Positions 9,121-17,384 are shown, numbered from the stretch's first letter. The stretch is DNA of 64,000 nucleotides from SIAQ01 sp964484265 (GCA_964484265.1 CAZAFH010000007.1:1-64000), one strand, 5' to 3'. Translations and numbers: made by a program. Notes: generated from the sequence alone by a model not told the origin.

Positions 9121-9322
9121 CATCGTAACGCGCTTGTGAGTGGGTTTGCAAAGTCGGTTGTGAGGCTTTTTTCGGTTTTTGCCAAAATAATCTGAATGCA
9201 TTTCCCTATACCCCTCCCCCGGCTAGTTGGCCAACACCCCCTAGAAGTGCAAAAAAAGGCCGAAAAAGTGGCAAAGCGCTTGGCCATCGGCTGTTGGCCA
9301 AGCGCCCCTCCCGTGTTGGCCA
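9121..9322 (+). repeat. Dispersed ~200-bp repeat, copy B
   Basis: The order is CATCGTAACGCGCT, TTTGCAAAGTCGGTTGTGAG, a T-rich run, AATGCATTTCCCTATA, then TTGGCCAACACCCCCTA, GGCCGAAAAAGTG, the stem GCGCTTGGCCA/TTGGCCAAGCGC and GTGTTGGCCA. It is the longest and cleanest copy together with the one at 39307. It occupies the 563-bp gap upstream of the small lipoprotein gene; the remainder of that gap shows no gene. Confidence 0.85.
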
Positions 9323-9426
9323 ATCGTACCTTCTTGGCATTACAACTATGATGAGAATGGAGAATCCGGAATGAAGCGGGAGTTGTTTCGGGCGAATAAT
9401 ATCGAGAGGATTTCAGGTCGAACTGG

Positions 9427-10683
9427 TCAACCCGTGACGCGTGTTTTGTTCATCTGGTGAACCACAATCGACTGGACTTGATCGTCGTTGATGGCATTGA
9501 CAAACTCGCAGCCAAACATCCAGCCCTTCTTTTCCGAGCTCTTGATCCACCGGACGCGCACCATCTGTCGCGCGTTGCTGTCAGACTCCTCCTGACAAAA
9601 GAGGATCTCCAGGATGCTCCCAACCTCGAATCGACGGCCGAGGTGCATGCATACGCCGGAGGTCGATAGGTCCACGATCAACGCGTCCCAAAGATGACCG
9701 GCTCTATTGGCGATGGCCCGGCATTTCGCGTCCATCTCGATCGAATAGCGCTCATGAACGCGACGCTCGGAACCGCCTAATTTCGGCTTCTTTCTCCCGG
9801 AATGCGACAACGAGGATTTGCCTGGCAGGTCCGAATCGCTGCCGTCATGTTTGCGATCGCCTGTCAGCAGGTCGGCAAACTCGTCGATGGATGCCGGACG
9901 CTTTGCCGGATCATTGTGCAAGGCCAGGCGGATCGCCTGATCGATGCACGGACGCAGCGACGGCAGCTTCATCCTCGGCGCGTCGAATCGATTTTGGAGC
10001 TTGCGGCCGAGCATCGCCATGACGGAACCGTCGCCAAACGGATACTCGCCGAGGAGCATCACATACATGGTGGCGGCGAGTGAATAGACATCGCTGCGAA
10101 TATCGGCCGCGCGGGCGTTGTCGAATTGTTCGGGAGCGGCGAATTGCATCGTGCCAAGGCCGACGTTGGAGCGTGTCAGCTGGCTCATCGATTCGAGGTC
10201 CTTGACGAGGCCCAGATCGGCGAGTTTCGCGTCGCCGGCCTTTGTGAACAGGATGTTGCCTGGCTTGATATCGCGATGGATAATCTGCTTTTTGTGCAGA
10301 TAACTGAGCGCGCCGACGACTTGAAGCACCACCGCCAACGCGTCGTTTTCGCTGAATTGTTCCTTCTTCAATCTCTGTCCGAGGCTTTGGCCGTCGATGA
10401 ACTCCATGACGAGAAATGGGACCGCGTCGTGGGTCCCATAGTCGAGCACCTTTACGAGATGGCGGTGACGCAGAGGGAATGCGATCGCATATTCCTGCTC
10501 GAATCGCCGCATCAGGTGCTCGCTGTTGAGAACGAGCCTGGACGCGATTTTTACGGCAACGATTTCACTGGTTGCTGAATGCCGGGCCTTGTACACGGAG
10601 CTCATGCCGCCCTGGCCGACCTTCTCCAGCAATTCGTAGGCGCCGACTCGTTGACTTTCCTTGGGCTTTCTCTCATTCACCAT
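9427..10683 (-). CDS. Ser/Thr protein kinase fused to a PilZ domain
   Basis: Residues 17-275 form a complete Hanks kinase: GQGGMSSVYKAR glycine loop, AVKIA lysine, HRDIKPGNIL catalytic loop and DLGLVKD in the DFG position. After a Lys/Ser linker, residues about 305-405 form a PilZ domain with both cyclic-di-GMP motifs, R-x-x-x-R (within RRVHERY) and D-x-S-x-x-G (DLSTSG). No TM helix is present, so the kinase should be cytoplasmic. The natural reading is a kinase whose activity or localisation responds to c-di-GMP; that link is inferred. The start ATG at 10683 gives a full N-lobe. The gene diverges from selO. Confidence 0.93.
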   Translation of the reverse strand: MVNERKPKESQRVGAYELLEKVGQGGMSSVYKARHSATSEIVAVKIASRLVLNSEHLMRRFEQEYAIAFPLRHRHLVKVLDYGTHDAVPFLVMEFIDGQSLGQRLKKEQFSENDALAVVLQVVGALSYLHKKQIIHRDIKPGNILFTKAGDAKLADLGLVKDLESMSQLTRSNVGLGTMQFAAPEQFDNARAADIRSDVYSLAATMYVMLLGEYPFGDGSVMAMLGRKLQNRFDAPRMKLPSLRPCIDQAIRLALHNDPAKRPASIDEFADLLTGDRKHDGSDSDLPGKSSLSHSGRKKPKLGGSERRVHERYSIEMDAKCRAIANRAGHLWDALIVDLSTSGVCMHLGRRFEVGSILEILFCQEESDSNARQMVRVRWIKSSEKKGWMFGCEFVNAINDDQVQSIVVHQMNKTRVTG

Positions 10684-10886
10684 AGCCTATCCGTTCAAAC
10701 GGTTGCACTTGCAAAGAAATAGTCACCAGCGAAATCATGCGAACGGATCCCGGAACTCCACGGTATGATTATACCTCAAAATTTTAACGATTTCCGTGAA
10801 ATGTTAGTACAGAGGGATTCGCACTCGATAATTTGGAATTTCCAACATTGAATAGGATGGGTAGGATGGATCGCAGGAGAACCGAA

Positions 10887-12368
10887 ATGGCCGACTTGAA
10901 GTCGATTGATGGCAACAACTCGCCGGGCTGGCGATTCGAAAACACATACGCGCGGCTGCCGGATATTTTCTTCGCGCCGGCGAAGCCTGCAACACTGCGT
11001 GCGCCGCGGATGGCGATACAGAACGACCGCCTGGCGAAAGAGCTTGGGTTTGACCTCGCAGGGCTCTCGCCGGAAGCGGCAGCGGCATTTTTCGCCGGCC
11101 AGGACCTTCCAGGCGAAACTCAGCCGATCGCCCAGGCCTACGCCGGCCATCAGTTCGGCGGCTTCACGATGCTCGGCGATGGCCGCGCCATCCTGCTCGG
11201 CGAGCACCGCACGCCGTCCGGCAAGCTAGTGGACATTCAATTGAAAGGCGCGGGCCGAACGCGATTTTCACGAGGCGGCGATGGCCGCGCCGCTCTCGGG
11301 CCGATGCTCCGCGAGTATATCATCAGCGAAGCCATGGCTGCCCTCGGCATTCCCACAACGCGAAGTCTCGCTGTCGTAGCAACCGGGGAAACGGTTTACC
11401 GAACGACCGAACTGAAAGGCGCCGTACTCACCCGCGTGGCCGCCAGTCATCTCCGCGTCGGCACGTTCGAGTATATCGCGGCCCGTCGAGACGACGCAAA
11501 TCTGCGCGTGCTGGCCGATTACGCGATCCAACGCCACTATCCAGAAGTGCTTGACACTCCGCGCCAGTACGTCGATTTCTTCCGCGCCGTCACGGATCGC
11601 CAGGCCTCGCTGATCGCCCGCTGGCAACTCGTCGGATTCATTCACGGCGTCATGAACACCGACAACATGGCCATCTCCGGCGAGACGATCGACTATGGCC
11701 CGTGTGCGTTTATGAACGCCTACCGCGTCAACACCGTATACAGCTCGATCGACCAAGCCGGGCGATACGCCTATGGCAATCAACCCGCGATCGCCCAGTG
11801 GAATCTCGCACGCTTCGCCGAGTCGCTGTTGCCGTTATTCGATCCCGTCCAAGAGAAGGCCGTCGCCATCGCCATGGAGATTCTCGGCGAATATCCCGCC
11901 ATGTTCGAGCGTTATTGGCTTGCCGGCATGAGGCTAAAACTCGGACTAACGACGAGTGCATACGACGACGTCGATTTGTTTCGGTCGCTGCTGGAGTGGA
12001 TGCAAAAATCGCAGGCTGATTTCACGAATACCTTCCGTGATCTATCGTCAGGAGAAATGCCGATCGGGGACCAGTTTCAAGAGGCGGATTTCCAAAACTG
12101 GTATGCACGGTGGCAGCTTCGCCTCGGCGCCGAGGGCCAGACAAAGGCATCGGCCAGCGCCGCGATGCGCGCGGTGAACCCGGCGGTCATTCCGCGGAAT
12201 CATCGGGTGGAGGAAGCCCTCGCCGCCGCGGAGGAGCGCGGCGACCTGTCAGTGCTGCATCGATTGCTAGCGGTATTGGCGTCCCCGTTCGAAGACAGCG
12301 TCGATTCGTCAGCCTACCGCGAGCCGCCGGAAGACGAGTCCACTTACCGAACCTTCTGCGGGACGTAG
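10887..12368 (+). CDS. selO: Protein adenylyltransferase SelO (YdiU/UPF0061)
   Basis: SelO is a pseudokinase-fold enzyme that transfers AMP from ATP to Ser, Thr or Tyr of proteins, with roles in redox stress. The product (493 residues, close to the family norm) shows the nucleotide-binding GAGRTRFSRGGDGRAAL region near residues 110-130 and HGVMNTDNM and DYGPCAFM around 225-250. It ends with the characteristic YRTFCGT containing the penultimate-region Cys. The start was set at ATG 10887 because AGGAG lies 7 bases upstream; a longer in-frame start exists at 10833. In several eukaryotes SelO carries selenocysteine near the C-terminus; here that position is a normal Cys codon. Confidence 0.96.
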   Translation: MADLKSIDGNNSPGWRFENTYARLPDIFFAPAKPATLRAPRMAIQNDRLAKELGFDLAGLSPEAAAAFFAGQDLPGETQPIAQAYAGHQFGGFTMLGDGRAILLGEHRTPSGKLVDIQLKGAGRTRFSRGGDGRAALGPMLREYIISEAMAALGIPTTRSLAVVATGETVYRTTELKGAVLTRVAASHLRVGTFEYIAARRDDANLRVLADYAIQRHYPEVLDTPRQYVDFFRAVTDRQASLIARWQLVGFIHGVMNTDNMAISGETIDYGPCAFMNAYRVNTVYSSIDQAGRYAYGNQPAIAQWNLARFAESLLPLFDPVQEKAVAIAMEILGEYPAMFERYWLAGMRLKLGLTTSAYDDVDLFRSLLEWMQKSQADFTNTFRDLSSGEMPIGDQFQEADFQNWYARWQLRLGAEGQTKASASAAMRAVNPAVIPRNHRVEEALAAAEERGDLSVLHRLLAVLASPFEDSVDSSAYREPPEDESTYRTFCGT

Positions 12369-12460
12369 AGTTTCAGCGGAGCCAGGAGCATGAGCGACTG
12401 GAGAAAATTCGCCGTTTCGTTGCGTTGATCCAGTCGCCTACGCTCTTGATTTGCCAAACA

Positions 12461-13942
12461 TCAAGGCATCGCTGGAATATTCGCGTGCGGGACCCATGTG
12501 CCGTGAAATCCGTACGGAACCCGCGTCGGAATGACGATTCGCGCGATCGGGGCGGCACGGAAGTCGCGCGCGTCGATCACCACAAGCTCGCTGCGATTTT
12601 CACGCTGGTCGTGCACGAACGTTATCAGCCAGCCGGCGTCTTCGCCGTGTGCGTCGGCGTCGGGGACGAAGACGCCCTCGCCGCCGAACCGTCCCTGACC
12701 GTGCGTGTGATGTACGACACGATTGGCCTGGAGGTCGAATTTCGTCAGGCCGTCGAATTCCATCCCGGCTATCTTTCCCGCGTAGCCGAAGCGATGCCGG
12801 CGTCCCATCAGATCGTCTCGAAAGCGTGGGAATTCGCACGCAGCGTCATCAATGCCGCGCTCGCGCACCGCTCCACTGCGAAGATTCATTCGCCATTCGT
12901 GCAAAGTCGGCGGACGCTCGTCGCGCCCATCGGCGCGGGCAGCGCCGGCAAGATCGGCGGGGAACGTAGTCATTCGGCACGCATGCAGAACGACTTCGTC
13001 GCCGTCTTCGTAGGCGTTCAATGTGTGAAAGACGTAGCATGCCGCGATATTAAACCAGCGGATGTCGCGTCCCTGACCACGACGCGGCAGTACCCCGATG
13101 CGAGCGCCGAGATTCGGTTCGTAGCGCATGATCGGCTGACCTTGTATCACCCGTTCTATGCTTAAGGTCACCGGAAGATCGAGAAATAGCGTGTTCCGTT
13201 CGGTGATGGCGAAATCATGGATCATCACCGAGCGAGGCAGATCGATCGGCGTCGAATGGACAATCTCGCCGCGAAGGTTGGCGACCGTGTAGCGCAGAAA
13301 CGGGCGAATCGGGCTGTAGCCGAAAAACATCATCTCATTCGATCGAGCGTCGATTTTCGGATGGGCCGTGAAGGCGTGATTCAGCCGCCTGGCGAAGTTG
13401 TATGTGCCAAGCGTGTGCAAATCGGGCAGTCGAATGGCATGCGGTTCGCCGCCTTCCCACAGCGCGAGCAGGCGATTGTCGTACGACACCAGCGCGGTGT
13501 TGGCGGCGTTTTTGTAGGGCGTGCCGCCGAGAACCGCGCGAGCGAGGTCCGGTGGTTCAAGCATGCCTGTGTAGGTTGCCCGGCCCGCGCGATTCTCCTC
13601 CTGCCAGCCGGCTGTGCGGACGTATCGGTTGATGTAGTCCGCCTGGCCGCCGCGAACGCGGACGCCGTGCAGCATGCCATCGCCGTCAAACCAGTGGTAT
13701 CGGCCGCGCGGTGGGAACTGCGGATTCGGACCATTGCGGACGTACATGCCTTCCAGCCCGCGCGGCAATCGCCCGATGACGCGCAGATTGGCGGCCGTGG
13801 TCTCCTCGCGCACGGGAGCGAAATTCCCCTGCAAGAACGGCGACACCTGCGGCGCCTGTGCAGCGAGCGAGTCCCATCCTGCATGCAGAAACAGCCCGGA
13901 CAACAACGACTCACGAACAAACCGCCGACGATGAATGGTCAT
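12461..13942 (-). CDS. Exported carotenoid oxygenase (RPE65 family)
   Basis: The 493-residue protein matches the seven-bladed carotenoid cleavage oxygenase family. The four iron-binding histidines are visible in FTAHPK, MIHDFAI, YVFHTLNAYE and YGFHGTW. The family signature YVRNGPNPQF lies near residue 67. An N-terminal leader with RRRF and a hydrophobic stretch suggests Tat or Sec export, unusual for these enzymes, which usually act on membrane-bound apocarotenoids in the cytoplasm. It converges on selO with a 92-bp gap. The substrate (carotenoid, apocarotenal or stilbene) cannot be told. Confidence 0.93.
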   Translation of the reverse strand: MTIHRRRFVRESLLSGLFLHAGWDSLAAQAPQVSPFLQGNFAPVREETTAANLRVIGRLPRGLEGMYVRNGPNPQFPPRGRYHWFDGDGMLHGVRVRGGQADYINRYVRTAGWQEENRAGRATYTGMLEPPDLARAVLGGTPYKNAANTALVSYDNRLLALWEGGEPHAIRLPDLHTLGTYNFARRLNHAFTAHPKIDARSNEMMFFGYSPIRPFLRYTVANLRGEIVHSTPIDLPRSVMIHDFAITERNTLFLDLPVTLSIERVIQGQPIMRYEPNLGARIGVLPRRGQGRDIRWFNIAACYVFHTLNAYEDGDEVVLHACRMTTFPADLAGAARADGRDERPPTLHEWRMNLRSGAVRERGIDDAACEFPRFRDDLMGRRHRFGYAGKIAGMEFDGLTKFDLQANRVVHHTHGQGRFGGEGVFVPDADAHGEDAGWLITFVHDQRENRSELVVIDARDFRAAPIARIVIPTRVPYGFHGTWVPHANIPAMP

Positions 13943-14062
13943 TGTGGTTCCCGATACTGTCGAGTAAGATGATGAAAGAGCGTGAGTATTCTTGAGCCAT
14001 CAAAGATAATTGTATGTGCTTACGGAACGCCTGGCGGAGAACCAACGAAGGAGTGTTTATCC

Positions 14063-14326
14063 ATGTTGCACGAAGAATTGGAAGAACAATTTCAGTCGCT
14101 CAGGCGCGAGGTGGATGAGCTTCGCGCGGAGGTTGCCGAGTTAAAGAAGCGAACAACCGACGATGAGCCACTGCTTCCAGGCGTGGAGTGTGATTTCGCG
14201 CCGTCCACGCAAGGCGATAAAAGTTGCAAGGCATTCATGGGACGCATCGTGGCTGTCGTTAAAGAATCCGATACACTCGGTTTGACGGACGATGAATGGA
14301 GAATGTTCTCTAGCCCGGATGAATAA
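14063..14326 (+). CDS. Small coiled-coil protein heading the selA operon
   Basis: The start at 14063 is supported by AAGGAG nine bases upstream. The 87-residue product opens with a heptad-patterned helix (residues 3-32: LHEELEEQF, REVDELRAEVAELKK), then a linker and a short C-terminal domain that is acidic at its end. I do not recognise a family. Its stop codon TAA is directly followed by the ATG of the next gene with no gap, so the two are probably translated together and may form a complex. Confidence 0.75.
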   Translation: MLHEELEEQFQSLRREVDELRAEVAELKKRTTDDEPLLPGVECDFAPSTQGDKSCKAFMGRIVAVVKESDTLGLTDDEWRMFSSPDE

Positions 14327-14884
14327 ATGGAATCACAAAGTTGGTATGAGATCGTCGCTGGCGACTCCTTGATGCAAGGGGATCTGTTTTTCGCGTGTCC
14401 TGCTCGATGGGATCACGAATGGCCGGTGGTGGGTAAAGAATTGCTCGTGCAATGGGTAATGACCGATTTGATCGTACTGACTCAAAGTTGAGATCTTCAA
14501 CATGGTCGAGCTACACAGGTATTACTCGCACAGGTTTCGAGTTGGGTCAGTATCGTTGAAGAGGAAATGAGTCGCGGAAACTCGATGGTATTGTCTCGCG
14601 ATTTTCGGAGGAAGCTCATCGAGGGCAATGTTCCGGGGTTATCATTATTACACAAGTGCAGTGGTGAGGTCACTCTTGAGTGGTCCGTAGTGAATTTTCG
14701 TAGGCTCTATACGCTGCCTTCTGCATTCCTGCAGAAATTTGCAAAAGATGTGGGTCCGCGCCTTCGTTTACGCTCACCTTATCGCGAGCATTTGGCTCAG
14801 GCCTTTGCCCGTTTTTACATGCGTGTTGGACTGCCTCATGATGCCAAAGCATTCGAGAAAGAAGGGGACGTGAAGGGACCATGA
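14327..14884 (+). CDS. Candidate selenoprotein with in-frame UGA (or nonsense-mutated gene), coupled to selA
   Basis: From ATG 14327 the frame runs 54 codons to a TGA at 14489-14491, then continues open in the same frame for 130 more codons to the TGA at 14882. The whole chain would be 185 residues. The UGA falls in T-Q-S-[UGA]-D-L. From memory, unchecked, homologous uncharacterised proteins in cyanobacteria and planctomycetes carry TQSCDL at this place, so UGA replaces a conserved Cys. The part after it keeps family features: RGNSMVLSRDFRRKL, VDF-like VNFRRLYTLP, and SPYREHLAQAFARFYMRVG. The end overlaps selA by ATGA, and the start abuts the coiled-coil gene. This Cys-to-UGA pattern beside selA is what a selenoprotein gene looks like. 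Alternatives are a nonsense mutation, a sequencing error, or two separate ORFs (54 aa, then one from ATG 14567). A Shine-Dalgarno is not evident, fitting translational coupling. Confidence 0.6.
14507..14542 (+). promoter_or_regulatory. Candidate bacterial SECIS hairpin region
   Basis: Two mutually exclusive hairpins follow the UGA. The first pairs CGAG (14507-14510) with CTCG (14525-14528), with inner pairs TAC/GTA; its GG lies about 27 bases after the UGA, within the usual range. The second pairs ACTCG (14524-14528) with CGAGT (14538-14542) around the loop CACAGGTTT, resembling SECIS loops with GGT, but it lies about 42 bases after the UGA. The sequence ACAGGT occurs in both. Neither is a textbook SECIS, so this is only a suggestion. 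Confidence 0.25.
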
Positions 14885-16323
14885 GTTCGACTGCCAATCC
14901 CTATCGCCATTTGCCCGCAGTCAACGACGTTCTGCAACTGCCCAGTCTGGCCGAACTGGTCGCGCGACATGGGCATGACGGCGTCGTGGCGGCGGTACGC
15001 GCGGAACTCGCGGAGGTTCGGCGGCGCCTATCTCTCGGCGATTCGCCGAACGGAGAATGCTCCGCCGACGCCATCGCCCAGCGAGCGGCATCTCGCCTTG
15101 AGCGCAGCGTGCAACCGCGATTGCGGACCGTCATCAACGCCACCGGCATCGTGCTTCACACGAACCTCGGCCGAGCGCCGATGGCACACGAAGCCGGCAA
15201 GGCGGCGTACGACGCGGCATGCGGTTACCTCAATCTGGAGCTCGACCTCGAAACGGGCAAACGCTCGTCGCGCCAAAATCCCATCCGCGACTGGGTGACT
15301 CAACTCACCGGAGCGGAGTCGGCCACCGTCGTCAACAACAACGCAGCCGCCACCGTCATCGCGCTGCGGACGATCGCGCAGGGCCGAGAGGTCATCGTCT
15401 CGCGCGGTCAGCTCATCGAGATCGGCGGCAGCTTCCGCATCCCGGACATCATGACCGTATCCGGCGCGACGCTGCGCGAAGTCGGCACGACGAATATCAC
15501 CAGGGCGAGCGATTTCGAAAAGGCCATCGGACCTGCCACGGCTGCGTTGATGCAGATTCACACGTCGAACTATCGCATCGCCGGCTTTACCGAATCGGTC
15601 GCCACGTCGGAACTCGTTGCACTGGGCAAGAAGCACAACATTCCCGTGATCGACGACATCGGCTCCGGCGCGCTTGTCGATTATCATCGCTTCGGATTTG
15701 GCGGCGAGCCTCTTGCAAAGGCCAGCATCGCCGACGGGGCCGACCTCGTGCTCTTCAGCGGCGACAAGTTGCTGGGCGGGCCGCAGGCGGGGATTTTGGC
15801 GGGACGGCGCGAGTGGATTCAGCGCATCGAGAAGGATCCGCTCATGCGTGCTTTCCGCTGCGATAAGATGACGCTCGCCGCCCTGGAAGCGACGCTGCGA
15901 ATTTATTTGAATGAAGAACGCGCCCTGCGAGAAATTCCGATCCTGCATCTTCTCGGTCTGCCGATCGACGAACTGCGTCGCCGGGCCGAGATGCTGGCGG
16001 AAAGGCTCAGGGTCATTCCGGGGTGGACAAGCGTCAATGCCTGCCCGGATATCTCCTACGTCGGCGGCGGATCGTTGCCCGATCAGCAGATGGCGACGTG
16101 GGTCGTCGAGGCCGAGCCGAGCGTTTGCAGCGACGAGGATTTGGCCCAACGCCTGCGGATGGGCAATCCAGCCGTGATGGCGCGAGTGCGCGACGGCAGG
16201 GTATTATTTGACGTGCGAACTCTGTTGGCGGACCAGACAGATTCCCTCGTGACCGCCGTGGCGCAGGCATTGACAGGCGATCGCTCCGCATCTTCCCCGG
16301 TTAGCCTGAAGCGCCAGCATTGA
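14881..16323 (+). CDS. selA: L-seryl-tRNA(Sec) selenium transferase
   Basis: SelA converts seryl-tRNA(Sec) to selenocysteyl-tRNA(Sec) using selenophosphate and PLP. The 480-residue product has the family length and landmarks: VINATGIVLHTNLGRAP near residue 84, NNNAAATVIAL near 148, DDIGSGAL near 258 and the PLP lysine in SGDKLLGGPQAG near residue 295. The start overlaps the stop of the upstream UGA-containing gene (ATGA), so translation of selA may depend on ribosomes that read through or re-initiate there. selB, selD and tRNA-Sec are not seen in this window, which differs from the common selA-selB arrangement. A long inverted repeat follows the gene. Confidence 0.97.
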   Translation: MSSTANPYRHLPAVNDVLQLPSLAELVARHGHDGVVAAVRAELAEVRRRLSLGDSPNGECSADAIAQRAASRLERSVQPRLRTVINATGIVLHTNLGRAPMAHEAGKAAYDAACGYLNLELDLETGKRSSRQNPIRDWVTQLTGAESATVVNNNAAATVIALRTIAQGREVIVSRGQLIEIGGSFRIPDIMTVSGATLREVGTTNITRASDFEKAIGPATAALMQIHTSNYRIAGFTESVATSELVALGKKHNIPVIDDIGSGALVDYHRFGFGGEPLAKASIADGADLVLFSGDKLLGGPQAGILAGRREWIQRIEKDPLMRAFRCDKMTLAALEATLRIYLNEERALREIPILHLLGLPIDELRRRAEMLAERLRVIPGWTSVNACPDISYVGGGSLPDQQMATWVVEAEPSVCSDEDLAQRLRMGNPAVMARVRDGRVLFDVRTLLADQTDSLVTAVAQALTGDRSASSPVSLKRQH

Positions 16324-16377
16324 ACTCGATCGTTCGCGCACCCAGCGATGCACCACTCGGAGCCAATTGAGACACCA

Positions 16378-16455
16378 GGCGAGCCTAGCCGCGTAAGCGG
16401 CAGGTTGAACCGACGGTTGCGTATTCAACCTGCCGCTTACGCGGCTAGGCTCGCC
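16378..16455. repeat. Perfect 32-bp inverted repeat after selA
   Basis: Arms 16378-16409 and 16424-16455 are exact reverse complements (beginning GGCGAGCCTAGCCGCG) around a 14-base loop. A diverged copy lies at 48445-48520. There is no T-run, so it is a poor classical terminator, though such a hairpin could stop or stabilise the selA transcript. Confidence 0.95.
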
Positions 16456-16517
16456 AATGAATCGCTACTGGCTGTGCGAAAGATAACACGGTCACCATTC
16501 ACTCACGTTTCTTGGCC

Positions 16518-16547
16518 TTGACTTCGTTCTGGCATTTTCATTAACAT
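16518..16547 (+). promoter_or_regulatory. Possible sigma-70 promoter of the PEP-CTERM gene
   Basis: TTGACT (16518-16523) and TAACAT (16542-16547) are separated by 18 bases. The expected start of transcription is about 16554, leaving a leader of roughly 135 bases. Only sequence matching supports it. Confidence 0.4.
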
Positions 16548-16688
16548 TCGCTCCCGTGAGGTAGGCACTCAGCAAGACGCTTGAAAACGACCTCTTTGAT
16601 GCTTCATCGATGCGAACGGGCTGAGGGAAATGTAAACCCGAAAAATAGAATTTTTTTCCCCCGTAGCAAATTCGAAAGGATGCGAATG

Positions 16689-17384
16689 ATGAAACAAACC
16701 ATGACAGCTTGGTGTGCCGCCCTGGCGGTGCTCTTGGCGGCAGCAGCCGCGCCGGTGCGTGCCGACAGCATTCCGTGGGGCTATTCCGCGACCACGACGA
16801 AGATCAATAACAACAACAACCCGCTGGGTACGTCCACGGTGACGTTCGCCGGCAGTTCCGGCGTGGCGAGCGGCGATTCCGGTATCATCATCTACAACCT
16901 GACGACCTCCAGCACGGCAATTGATTCGGCGCCGGATAGCTTCTCGAACGTGCCGTTCAATCTCGCCGTCAACTTCACCGACATCCTGGCCACGGGAAGC
17001 TCGTCGGGCACGAAGACGACGAACGGCTCGGTCAATTTCTCCGGCCTGTTCTCGGCGTCCAACGCGACGACGAAGAGCTTCCTGCCTGGCGGTAATTCGT
17101 GGACGAGCCCGACGGTTGCCACGGTCACTCTTGGCGCCGATGATGTGGGTTGGCGAACCTACTCGGTGCAGATCTCCAGCTTCACGCCTCCGGGCCAGCC
17201 GGGCGGCGCCCCGGGATCGATCCAGGCGATCGTCTCCATCGTTCCCACCGACGGTCCCGGCGGCAGCGGCGAACCGCCCCCGCCGCCGCCCCCGAGCGAA
17301 ACGCCCGAACCCGCTTCGGCCGTCCTCGCAGGTCTCGGTTTGCCGCTCTTCTTCGTCCTTCGTCGACGCATGAAGAAGAGCTAG
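16689..17384 (+). CDS. PEP-CTERM sorting-signal exported protein
   Basis: The 231-residue product starts with a signal peptide (AALAVLLAAAAAPVRA). It continues as a Ser/Thr/Asn/Gly-rich beta domain, then a Gly/Pro linker with a run of seven prolines. It ends with the PEP-CTERM tripartite signal: the PEP motif in ETPEPAS, a hydrophobic helix and RRRMKKS. Such proteins are processed by exosortase and delivered to the cell surface or matrix. GAAAGGA precedes the ATG pair at 16686/16689; either may be the start. No exosortase gene is in the window. The passenger domain is not recognisable. Confidence 0.9.
   Translation: MKQTMTAWCAALAVLLAAAAAPVRADSIPWGYSATTTKINNNNNPLGTSTVTFAGSSGVASGDSGIIIYNLTTSSTAIDSAPDSFSNVPFNLAVNFTDILATGSSSGTKTTNGSVNFSGLFSASNATTKSFLPGGNSWTSPTVATVTLGADDVGWRTYSVQISSFTPPGQPGGAPGSIQAIVSIVPTDGPGGSGEPPPPPPPSETPEPASAVLAGLGLPLFFVLRRRMKKS

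Noticed and set aside
10887..12368. Selenocysteine in the SelO C-terminus
   Set aside because: The expected position near the C-terminus is a normal TGC Cys codon (TTCTGCGGGACG) and the stop is TAG.
14489..14491. UGA read as Trp through an alternative genetic code
   Set aside because: TGA is used as the normal stop of many genes here (for example 2294-2296 and 14882-14884), so a genome-wide UGA=Trp code is excluded.
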